The notes beneath the pieces are model-generated. The model saw nothing but the letters and a program-made list of their open reading frames with translations, had not been told where the DNA came from and did not search any database. Shown here piece by piece: positions 1 to 6,194 of a DNA stretch of 6,413 nt (positions are counted from its first letter, which is position 1; every line of letters starts with the position of its first letter). Made by a program: the position numbers and the translations under genes. This DNA comes from an uncultured Bacilli bacterium (GTDB taxonomy: Bacteria > Bacillota_I > Bacilli_A > RFN20 > CAG-288), in NCBI GenBank assembly GCA_948525355.1, contig CAOSOP010000072.1, positions 1 through 6,413 on the forward strand, written 5' to 3'.

Positions 1-54
1 CTCGTCCTTCGCCTGGGGCTGCGGACTCGGCGGTGGAATAGTGAGTGGTGGTGA
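1..54. other. GC-rich left edge, origin unclear
   Basis: Bases 1-40 contain 27 G or C (about 68%), against roughly 30% in most of the window, and the composition switches abruptly to A+T-rich near base 55. All three + frames can be read as a short tail: frame 1 stops with TGA at 52-54, frame 3 with TAG at 39-41, and frame 2 runs on into the first gene. The minus strand is also open here. None of these peptides is recognisable, so I do not call a gene. It could be the 3' end of a preceding gene of unusual composition, or an assembly edge. Confidence 0.4.
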
Positions 55-82
55 GTTAGAATTGTATTATATAATAAATAAA

Positions 83-112
83 TTGTTTATATATATTTAT
101 ATATGTTATAAT
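83..112 (+). promoter_or_regulatory. Extended -10 promoter of the four-gene operon, probably leaderless
   Basis: A perfect -10 box TATAAT lies at 107-112, preceded by TG plus one base at 104-106, which makes an extended -10 element. A weak -35, TTGTTT, lies at 83-88 with an 18-base spacer. Transcription would start near 119, and the first credible ATG is at 122, leaving a 5' leader of only about three bases. There is no Shine-Dalgarno sequence before that ATG, which agrees with leaderless translation. Confidence 0.7.
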
Positions 113-121
113 GTTTTTGCT

Positions 122-1672
122 ATGAATGAAAACGATAAAAAAGAACTTGATTCCGAAGAAATAAATGAGGCTAAAGAATCTAATGAAGTAATCGAAGTAA
201 CTCTTCCAAAGAGAAAGAGATTGATGTCTAAACAAGCTAGAAACTATTTGTTATTTGGAATACTTATAGTCTCTGTTACTGCATTAACTCTATACTTTAT
301 GCTTAAAGAAGATCCGATGGCGGTTATTAATACACTTAAAAATGCAAGTATACTTCCAGTTTTGGCTATTATAGGTCTTGTGCTTTTGATGGTTCTACTT
401 GAAGGATGCATTTTAACAGTTATTACGCGCATTTATAATAAGAAGTATCATGTATATCACGGAGTTATTAATGGGTTAATTGGATCGTTTTTTTCTAATG
501 TAACTCCTTTTGCATCTGGTGGGCAATTTGTCCAGGCATATACTTTTACAAGACAGGGAGTTAAAGCATCAAATGGTGCTTCAATTCTTGTAATGCACTT
601 TATCGTCTATCAAACTGTTCTTCTTCTATATGCAATTGTCGCTTTCGCATTTGGGTATAACACGATTTCTTCAATAGGAAATATCAATCTTTTTGGTGTT
701 AAATTCACTCCTGTTCTTCTTTCTATTGTTGGTTTTATTATCAACAGCTTTACAATAGTTTCTTTATTCTTCTTGGCATTCTGCCGTCCACTACATCGTT
801 TTATATTAAATACTGGAATAAATCTTATGACTAAACTGCATCTAGTAAAAAATCCTGATGCAAAGCGTGCAAAGATGATGGCACAAGTTGCTTCGTTTAG
901 AATTGAATTTAAAAGATTGATCACTAATTATAAAGTTTTAATTTTAGTATTTTTATTGCTAGTTGCTAAGTTTACTTGTTTGTATTCTATTCCATATTTT
1001 GCAGGAATGGCTAATGGTGCTGATATGAATGGACAGTATCTTAATTCTTTGTTCTCTTCAAGTTATTTGGCGATGATAACATCATTCGTTCCTATTCCTG
1101 GAGGATCAGGTGGTGCTGAATTGGGCTTCCAAGCTTTATATTTAAATATATTTGGTGGAAATAAAGCTATAACTTCAGCAAGTAATATTCTATGGAGAGG
1201 TTTGAGTTATTATTTGGTCACTATCTTAGGTGGTATTACATTTGCTTTCTATAGGGGTAAGCCTAGTGGCATTACTGAAAAAGTTGCTGATACTCAGACA
1301 TTTAAGGATTTGAATTTAACTCCATTTATTAAGCACAAATCTAATTATGAACTGTTAGAAAAAAAGTATGCACGTATTGATAAAAAGGCTGAACAAAAAG
1401 TTAAGTTATTAACAAAAGAGGAAATAGCCCAGAGTTTTGAAAAGATGAGTTCTGAATTGGAACAAAAAAAGCCGCAGGAATTTGAAGATAGTGAAGTCGA
1501 TAATGAACTTATAAATGACAGCAAAAGATATCTTGTACAGGTTCTTGAAGAAACACGAACAATTGAAGAAGAAAACAATGATAAAGAAATTGAGGAGGCA
1601 GTTAAATACGATGAGAGTGTTTTAAAGAAGGCAGAACTCAAGAAAAAGAATAAAAAGGAAAAGAAAAAATGA
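122..1672 (+). CDS. Polytopic membrane protein, LafC/MprF flippase-domain-like (UPF0104 type)
   Basis: This 516-residue integral membrane protein resembles the lysylphosphatidylglycerol synthase transmembrane-region family, related to the flippase half of MprF. It has no C-terminal aminoacyl-transferase domain, so it is not a full MprF. Residues 1-41 are charged. Hydrophobic segments lie near 42-62, 78-104, 113-127, 152-178, 194-220, 271-293, 308-323 and 358-377. Two family-type signatures are visible: TPFASGGQ at 128-135, and FVPIPGGSGGAELGF at 322-336. Residues 380-516 form a hydrophilic Lys/Glu-rich tail, probably helical or disordered and cytoplasmic, ending KKKNKKEKKK. An upstream in-frame GTG at 41 is rejected as a start because the promoter lies between it and the ATG at 122; a further ATG at 224 is possible. 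The gene overlaps the next glycosyltransferase by 4 bases (ATGA). In Listeria a protein of this type (LafC) sits beside the LTA glycolipid glycosyltransferases, so a role in glycolipid synthesis or transport is likely, but the transported substrate is unknown. Confidence 0.8.
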   Translation: MNENDKKELDSEEINEAKESNEVIEVTLPKRKRLMSKQARNYLLFGILIVSVTALTLYFMLKEDPMAVINTLKNASILPVLAIIGLVLLMVLLEGCILTVITRIYNKKYHVYHGVINGLIGSFFSNVTPFASGGQFVQAYTFTRQGVKASNGASILVMHFIVYQTVLLLYAIVAFAFGYNTISSIGNINLFGVKFTPVLLSIVGFIINSFTIVSLFFLAFCRPLHRFILNTGINLMTKLHLVKNPDAKRAKMMAQVASFRIEFKRLITNYKVLILVFLLLVAKFTCLYSIPYFAGMANGADMNGQYLNSLFSSSYLAMITSFVPIPGGSGGAELGFQALYLNIFGGNKAITSASNILWRGLSYYLVTILGGITFAFYRGKPSGITEKVADTQTFKDLNLTPFIKHKSNYELLEKKYARIDKKAEQKVKLLTKEEIAQSFEKMSSELEQKKPQEFEDSEVDNELINDSKRYLVQVLEETRTIEEENNDKEIEEAVKYDESVLKKAELKKKNKKEKKK

Positions 1673-2862
1673 TTAAAAAATTAAGAATTGGTATTTTTTC
1701 TGATACATATCCACCAGAGGTTAATGGCGTCGCTACTGTTAGCGAACTTTTATATAATGTTTTTACTAGTCACGGACACGAGGTTTTTGTAATAACAACA
1801 GGAGAGTATATCAAAGGTGAGAAGTATGTTCGCGAGGGAAATATAATTAGAATATGTGCTAAAGAATTTAAGCATATGTACAATTATAAAAAAGCTCCTT
1901 TGTACCGTTCTTCAGTTTCTAAGCTCATCAAGTCTTTAAATTTAGATTTGATTCATGTACAAACTGAATTTGGTGTATGCATATTTGGTCGTATTTTAGC
2001 TAAGGTAAATCATATACCGATAGTTTATACTTATCATACAATGTATGAAGACTATACATACTATGTTACTAAGGGAATTAGAGTTTTTGATAGTATTGCG
2101 AAAAGGCTTGTAGCAGATTTTTCTGTTTATTTGACTGAGAAAGCGACAGAATTTACTACTACTTCTACGAAGACAAAGGATGTGTTACGAAAATATGGTG
2201 CGACAAAGTTTATTAATGTTATTCCAAATGGTATAGACCTCTCGCTCTTCACTAATACAGATTTAAATGAAGTAGAAAAGTTAAGAAAAGAATTAAATTT
2301 AGATGGTAAATTTATATTCTTAATCTTAGGAAGACTTGCTAAGGAAAAAAGCAACGATATAGTTTTAAAGAACATATCAGCTTTAGCGAAAGAAATTGAT
2401 CGAGATAAAGTAAAGCTATTGATAGTTGGTGATGGACCTGATAAAGAGAACTTAGAAAACATTGCTAAGGAAGAAGGAATTGAAGATATTACTATGTTTA
2501 TTGGTAAAGTTCCTCATGAAATGGTCTCAGTTTACTATCACCTTGCAGATATGTTTTTATCCGCCTCGACTAGTGAAACCCAAGGACTTACATTTATAGA
2601 AGCTATGGCAAGTGAAACTCTTGTTTTAGCTAAAAGAGATGAATGCTTGTTGGAAGTTATTATTCCAAATAAAACTGGCTACTTTTTCGATACGCAAGAT
2701 GAATTTATAAAAATAGTTAAAATGATTATGAGCTACGATGCTGAAGAACTTAAAAGAATAAAAAAAGAAGCATCGGAACTTATTACTGAAAAGTATTCTG
2801 CAGAAAAATTCTATGAAAGCATGTTGCATGTTTATTTAAGAGCGGTGAGGAAATTCTGGTAA
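1669..2862 (+). CDS. GT4 glycosyltransferase, probable 1,2-diacylglycerol 3-alpha-glucosyltransferase
   Basis: This is a 397-residue GT-B fold retaining glycosyltransferase of family GT4. Its length matches the Acholeplasma alpha-monoglucosyldiacylglycerol synthase (about 398 residues). The N-terminal acceptor domain starts with the SDTYPPEVNGV motif at residues 11-21, where glycolipid synthases of this group carry a similar loop, and continues with HVQTEFG at 96-102 and TYHTMYEDYTYY at 121-132. The nucleotide-sugar domain shows PNGID at 186-190, GRLAKEKS at 221-228, GDGP at 254-257 and the EX7E motif with E303 and E311 (sequence ETQGLTFIEAMA). There are no transmembrane segments, so it should be a peripheral enzyme on the inner membrane face. 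The likely reaction is transfer of glucose from UDP-glucose to diacylglycerol or to a monoglucosyl lipid; sugar and acceptor are inferred from family and from the neighbouring LafC-like gene. AAAGGA at 1654-1659 is a usable ribosome binding site. It starts inside the upstream stop and its own stop shares one base with the recX start. Confidence 0.85.
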   Translation: MIKKLRIGIFSDTYPPEVNGVATVSELLYNVFTSHGHEVFVITTGEYIKGEKYVREGNIIRICAKEFKHMYNYKKAPLYRSSVSKLIKSLNLDLIHVQTEFGVCIFGRILAKVNHIPIVYTYHTMYEDYTYYVTKGIRVFDSIAKRLVADFSVYLTEKATEFTTTSTKTKDVLRKYGATKFINVIPNGIDLSLFTNTDLNEVEKLRKELNLDGKFIFLILGRLAKEKSNDIVLKNISALAKEIDRDKVKLLIVGDGPDKENLENIAKEEGIEDITMFIGKVPHEMVSVYYHLADMFLSASTSETQGLTFIEAMASETLVLAKRDECLLEVIIPNKTGYFFDTQDEFIKIVKMIMSYDAEELKRIKKEASELITEKYSAEKFYESMLHVYLRAVRKFW

Positions 2863-3851
2863 TGTATATAGTAAAAAGTATTAGACGTGATAAAAAGAAT
2901 AAACTCAAGATTATATTTGAGGATGAAAGAGAATTAGTTATATCTGAAAATAATTATCTTCGAGCTGGATACTTTTTTCCCGGTAAAATATTAGATGATA
3001 GCACTTATGTTTCATTGTTAAAGTATGAATCTGAAGAACCTTACCGTGATTACCTACGAAAACTATTGTCTAAGGGTTATTATTCTGTTTATCAATGCAT
3101 GGTTCGTCTAATTGAAAAGAAAGAATTAGAGCCGAAGGATGCACGAAGACTTGTCGGTGATTTAGAAAGAGAAGGTCTTATTAACGATAGAGAATACGCT
3201 GAAGTAAAAATAGACATTCTGCGTTCACAAGGAAAAGCACCTGAATACATTAAAAAGTATTTGAAGTTTGAGGCAAAAATAGATGAATCGATTATTACAG
3301 AATGTGAAGACTTGATCAATGATATTGACCTTGATATTCAAGAACTTATTCTGAATGGCTTATTTAAAAAATATGATAAATACGCGATTGGTTATCGAAA
3401 GAGCAAGGTGAAATCATATTTAGTTAAAAAGGGTTATGAGTTTGATGAAGCTGAGAAAATAGTTAATGAGTATATTAATTCTCATACCGAAAGTGTTGAT
3501 GTAGGATATGATGAAAAGAAAGCTGATGAATTTGTCCAAAAGTATTTAAAAAAATATGCTGCATTATATGGAAGACTAAAACGCTCAAAAGTGGAAGAAG
3601 GACTTTTATTACAAGGTTATAAATCAAGTGAAATAAGCACTATATTAGTTCCATATGCTAATGAATTCGTTGAGAGCGAAAAAGAAGAAGTTGAAGATGA
3701 TTTTTATAAAGTATATGAAAAGTACATCAAAGGTAGAGGATATAATAAAGCGAAAAGAAGAAAGATATATCTACGAGAACTGAGAAAACTTGGTCATAGT
3801 ATTAGAGATATTATAGATTTAATAGAGGAGAAAAATGATGAGTGCCGTTAA
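2862..3851 (+). CDS. recX: RecX family regulator of RecA, extended form
   Basis: This 329-residue protein is a RecX-type modulator of RecA filaments, acting in recombination and the SOS response. The N-terminal 58 residues are the beta-rich region common in Firmicutes RecX. The rest consists of three-helix repeats: about 60-104, 105-150 (beginning GLINDREYAE, the typical 'G-h-h-(N/D)-D-x-x-(Y/F)-A' signature, after 'RRLVGDLER'), 158-207, 219-268 and 279-322. The last three share a pattern of a lysine/tyrosine-rich helix, a basic residue pair, then 'L-x-x-x-G-(Y/H)' before an acidic helix. E. coli RecX is about 166 residues and B. subtilis RecX about 264, so this copy is long, consistent with an extra repeat. 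The ATG overlaps the preceding TAA by one base (TAATG); a partial Shine-Dalgarno, GGTGAGG, lies at 2844-2850. The gene's 3' end overlaps the yhaM start by 17 bases. No promoter of its own was seen, so expression probably follows the operon rather than a LexA site. Confidence 0.85.
   Translation: MYIVKSIRRDKKNKLKIIFEDERELVISENNYLRAGYFFPGKILDDSTYVSLLKYESEEPYRDYLRKLLSKGYYSVYQCMVRLIEKKELEPKDARRLVGDLEREGLINDREYAEVKIDILRSQGKAPEYIKKYLKFEAKIDESIITECEDLINDIDLDIQELILNGLFKKYDKYAIGYRKSKVKSYLVKKGYEFDEAEKIVNEYINSHTESVDVGYDEKKADEFVQKYLKKYAALYGRLKRSKVEEGLLLQGYKSSEISTILVPYANEFVESEKEEVEDDFYKVYEKYIKGRGYNKAKRRKIYLRELRKLGHSIRDIIDLIEEKNDECR
3824..3830 (+). promoter_or_regulatory. Ribosome binding site of yhaM, inside recX
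   Basis: AGAGGAG lies within the last codons of recX. It is 4 bases before the ATG at 3835 and 7 bases before the adjacent in-frame ATG at 3838. The longer spacing is closer to the usual optimum, so translation may begin at the second Met. Confidence 0.7.
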
Positions 3852-4773
3852 GGATTTAAAAAAACAAACAGGACCATTTAAAACAATGCTTATGGTCAAA
3901 AGTTGTACTGTTGGAGTTTCAACAAATAATTACAAGCAGTATTTGAATGTTGTGTTTCAAGATGTTACTGGAACAATCGATGCAAAAAAATGGGAAGTTC
4001 AGCCAGGTGATGAGGAAATATTATCACCGGGAAAAATAGTTATGGTCGATGGGGCAGTGCTTGTTTATCGCGGAGTTAATCAAATAAAGATTAATTCTGT
4101 AACACCAGTTGATAATAAAGATGTCGATTTAGAAAACTTTATTCCATCTTGTCCTTTAGAAAAAGAGGCGATGCTTAATGAATTGGACATATATATTGAG
4201 ATGATTGAATCTGATAGCATCAAAAGAATAACGAAACATTTGATTAAGAAGAATTATGATAAATATATTACATATCCGGCTGCTGCACAAGTGCACCATG
4301 CATTTGCCGGTGGAATTCTTTTCCATTCAATCAGCATTTGTAAAATGGCGTTAAGGATTTCTGAGCAATATAGTTTTTTAAATAAAGACTATTTAATTGC
4401 CGGAAGCCTATTGCATGACTTAGGAAAAACAGTAGAATTATCAGGATATGTTGCAACAACTTATACAGATGCTGGAAAACTCTTAGGACATATAAATATT
4501 GGAGTTGATATGATCGATGAGGCAGCTAAGGAGTTGGAGATTGATGATGAGACGGTTTTAATACTTAAGCACATCGTTCTTTCGCATCATGGTCAACCAG
4601 AATTTGGTAGTCCAGTTCAACCGAAAACTGCAGAGGCATTCGTTGTTCATGTATTAGATGATCTTGATTCTAAATTAAATATTTTATCAAACGCATTAGA
4701 AGGAGTTGATAAAGGTTCATTCACATCAAAAATTGTCTTCCTTGATGGAAGACAATTCATGAAGACAAAGTAA
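3835..4773 (+). CDS. yhaM: 3'-5' exoribonuclease YhaM
   Basis: This 312-residue protein matches YhaM of Bacillus (314 residues) in length and layout. YhaM/Cbf1-type enzymes are metal-dependent 3'-5' exonucleases that trim RNA and can act on single-stranded DNA. Residues about 15-92 form an OB-fold nucleic-acid-binding domain, with DVTGTIDAKKW at 43-53. The HD phosphohydrolase domain follows: HH at 154-155, LFHS with H164, the HDLGK motif at 194-198, GH at 218-219, HH at 251-252 and DDLDSK at 275-280, which together supply the expected metal ligands. No ligand appears missing. The annotated start gives MM; the second ATG at 3838 is better spaced from the ribosome binding site. Overlap with recX and the lack of a separate promoter make it the last gene of the operon. 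The final codons AAG ACA AAG form the left arm of the operon's terminator, and the TAA sits in the hairpin loop. In B. subtilis yhaM neighbours yhaN/yhaO instead, so this recX linkage is different. Confidence 0.92.
   Translation: MMSAVKDLKKQTGPFKTMLMVKSCTVGVSTNNYKQYLNVVFQDVTGTIDAKKWEVQPGDEEILSPGKIVMVDGAVLVYRGVNQIKINSVTPVDNKDVDLENFIPSCPLEKEAMLNELDIYIEMIESDSIKRITKHLIKKNYDKYITYPAAAQVHHAFAGGILFHSISICKMALRISEQYSFLNKDYLIAGSLLHDLGKTVELSGYVATTYTDAGKLLGHINIGVDMIDEAAKELEIDDETVLILKHIVLSHHGQPEFGSPVQPKTAEAFVVHVLDDLDSKLNILSNALEGVDKGSFTSKIVFLDGRQFMKTK
4728..4757 (-). terminator. Rho-independent terminator of the minus-strand gene, inside yhaM
   Basis: AATTGTCTTCC at 4731-4741 and GGAAGACAATT at 4747-4757 are a perfect 11-bp inverted repeat with a 5-base loop. 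Read on the minus strand the hairpin is followed by a run of five T (4732-4728), giving a standard intrinsic terminator for the S-4TM-like gene that ends at 4774. The whole structure lies inside the coding 3' end of yhaM. On the + strand it has no T-run and instead ends just before the next hairpin. Confidence 0.7.
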
Positions 4774-4792
4774 TTATTTCTTTGTCTTTTTT
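4762..4792 (+). terminator. Rho-independent terminator of the four-gene operon
   Basis: AAGACAAAG at 4762-4770 pairs with CTTTGTCTT at 4780-4788 (9 bp, plus a possible G-U pair at 4761/4789) around a 9-base loop, followed by a T-run at 4787-4792. The loop contains both stop codons: TAA of yhaM at 4771-4773 and TAA of the convergent gene at 4776-4774. The arms are therefore coding sequence of both genes. The minus-strand side lacks a T-run, so this hairpin mainly serves the + operon. Confidence 0.75.
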
Positions 4793-6078
4793 GTTGTATC
4801 TTTTTTAGAAACGACCTTTTTATTAGAATTTACTTGTTCTTTTGGTTTGGTTGTTTTAACTTGCTTTTTTGTAGAACTCTTTTTAATTTCCGTTGTTTTC
4901 GTGTTGGTCTTTTTACTATCTATTTTTTTATTATCAACTTGTTTAGAACTTGTTTTGTGTTTTGTGTTATCTATATGCAGTTCTTTCTTTAACGCTGCCG
5001 CAGAGTTCTTTTGTAATATTAAATCTATTACTTCAGCCTCGCTAGCCTTCTTTGATCCAGTTTCATCGCTAGATTCAATAGTTTTAAAGAAAACTTTATT
5101 AAATGAACCATTGAGCATTTTTCCAAAATTTTGATTTCCTTCTAAATCAAGTGTAGCTTGAACGAATCTTTCAGAACAACCAATTCTTACAGTGCGTAAT
5201 TTTTTAGAAGATAGTTTTTTAACGATAATTGGAATCGGTTTAAGTTTGACACGATATTCATACATCAATGCTTGAATATAATAGTTAAATCTTTCAAGCC
5301 TTGCCGAAGTTTTGTCGTGGTCGGCAAAGAAATTATCGATATCTGCCGCTATTTTAATAGCCCTTTTATTGCTAGCAGACGATTCAGTAAATGAAGTAAT
5401 GAGAGGAACCAAAACGGGGTAGAGAGAAACGAGCAGAGGAAGTATATTAGCTACACTATCATAGTCTTCACTTTTAAAAATTGTGTTTAATAAAACTATC
5501 AATACAGAGAGTCCGATACCTACAAGAAACATCATTGTTCCCATAAATATACGATTTTTACCAATTAAATATCTATCCTCGGTAACTTTAATTCTTTGAG
5601 TATATAGGTAACAATACTTATTTGATAAAGAAAGCGGAACTTGGTAATAACTTTTAAACTTACTCATGTTAAATCTATTGCCTTTTCGCAAAGCATATTC
5701 ATTTGCTTCATTTGTGCTTTCACGATCATATTCTATTCTTGCTAATGTTGTGCTAGTAATATTAGCCTCATAAAGTTGAGTTACAAGAACAGCACGCTCC
5801 TTATGAGAATTCATCGAAGTGGACAACACTTGTGTTAAAACACTTATGAAAAGAGAAATCAGTGAACACACATAAGTGTATTGTCCTAAGTTGCTTATAA
5901 ACTGAAAAGTGAAAGAAGCGATTAAAGGAATCCATGCGACAATATATAATGTTATGCTTAAAACTCTAGTCTGTAAAAACATTGTATTTGCAGCAGCAAT
6001 AATTCTCGCATTTGATGGGTTCCTTGATAAGAGCGCGACATCATTTTTAGGAACAATATTAATACTCTTTTTTTCCAT
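4774..6078 (-). CDS. S-4TM-like putative pore-forming effector with Lys-rich C-terminal tail
   Basis: This 434-residue protein has four predicted membrane segments in two pairs: about 39-61 and 67-87, then 177-200 and 209-230. The N-terminal helix (NPSNARIIAAANTMFLQTR, 20-38) before TM1, the segment RAVLVTQLYEANI (95-107), and FKSYYQVPLSLSN followed by YTQRIKV before TM3 (141-165) resemble the layout of S-4TM proteins as I remember it. So does the stretch after TM4 (RLERFNYYIQALMYEYR, 260-276, then PIPIIVKKL). That family was predicted by comparative genomics to be pore-forming effectors tied to nucleotide second-messenger (SMODS/CD-NTase) conflict systems. Residues about 290-434 go beyond that core and end in a tail (361-434) that is about one-third Lys with Thr/Ser, probably disordered and cytoplasmic. 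It has its own promoter, apparently leaderless, and ends against yhaM with no gap. Its GC matches the core genes (about 29% over 5161-5280). No cyclase or sensor gene is seen in this window. Family assignment is from memory; a different four-TM (for example SLATT-type) protein is the main alternative. Confidence 0.6.
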   Translation of the reverse strand: MEKKSINIVPKNDVALLSRNPSNARIIAAANTMFLQTRVLSITLYIVAWIPLIASFTFQFISNLGQYTYVCSLISLFISVLTQVLSTSMNSHKERAVLVTQLYEANITSTTLARIEYDRESTNEANEYALRKGNRFNMSKFKSYYQVPLSLSNKYCYLYTQRIKVTEDRYLIGKNRIFMGTMMFLVGIGLSVLIVLLNTIFKSEDYDSVANILPLLVSLYPVLVPLITSFTESSASNKRAIKIAADIDNFFADHDKTSARLERFNYYIQALMYEYRVKLKPIPIIVKKLSSKKLRTVRIGCSERFVQATLDLEGNQNFGKMLNGSFNKVFFKTIESSDETGSKKASEAEVIDLILQKNSAAALKKELHIDNTKHKTSSKQVDNKKIDSKKTNTKTTEIKKSSTKKQVKTTKPKEQVNSNKKVVSKKDTTKKTKK

Positions 6079-6085
6079 ATGTCAA

Positions 6086-6115
6086 ATTATAGCAATAACT
6101 ATAGTGTTTTTGCAA
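6086..6115 (-). promoter_or_regulatory. Extended -10 promoter of the S-4TM-like gene, probably leaderless
   Basis: On the minus strand, TATAAT at 6091-6086 is preceded by TGC (6094-6092), a perfect extended -10 element. TTGCAA at 6115-6110 is a fair -35 (four of six consensus bases) with an 18-base spacer. Transcription would start near 6079, one base before the ATG at 6078, and no Shine-Dalgarno is present, so translation is probably leaderless. Confidence 0.7.
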
Positions 6116-6147
6116 ATATAAACTATATATAAATATATTTTATAGTT
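6097..6147. repeat. Repeated AACTATA elements around the minus-strand promoter
   Basis: AACTATA occurs at 6097-6103 and 6121-6127, and its inverse TATAGTT at 6141-6147; the latter two form a 7-bp inverted repeat. The first copy is part of an 8-bp palindrome, ACTATAGT (6098-6105), lying between the -35 and -10 boxes, where an operator would block RNA polymerase. The region is very A+T-rich, so chance occurrence is a real possibility. Confidence 0.3.
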
Positions 6148-6194
6148 ACTAAAAAAGTTTCTTTAAAAATAATTGCGCACTAAATTGTTGTGTT

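Noticed and set aside
41..121. GTG at 41 as the start of the first membrane protein
   Set aside because: The 27 extra residues are encoded by the GC-rich edge and the promoter itself, include a run of Ile/Tyr from TA repeats, and lie upstream of the predicted transcription start.
1345..1641. A minus-strand open frame rich in Ser/Phe under the first gene's tail
   Set aside because: It is an antisense shadow of the Lys/Glu-rich tail of the LafC-like protein.
122..1672. Full-length MprF (lysylphosphatidylglycerol synthase)
   Set aside because: Only the membrane domain is present; the C-terminal region is a charged tail without the aminoacyl-transferase domain.
1669..1672. TGA read as Trp (Mollicutes code 4)
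   Set aside because: Trp is TGG throughout, no internal TGA occurs in the genes, and TGA 1670-1672 overlaps the next start in a normal ATGA junction.
4847..5134. A + strand open frame of 95 hydrophobic residues
   Set aside because: It is the mirror of the Lys-rich tail of the minus-strand gene: AAA/AAG codons read as TTT/CTT on the other strand give Phe/Leu-rich peptides. No ribosome binding site or family resemblance.
5909..6121. A + strand open frame of 70 residues over the start of the S-4TM-like gene
   Set aside because: It is antisense to the N-terminal helix and membrane segments of the real gene and has no supporting start signals.
6148..6194. A terminator after the partial minus-strand gene
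   Set aside because: The only hairpin near the T-run on the minus strand has a 4-bp A+T-rich stem (AAAG/CTTT), too weak to call.
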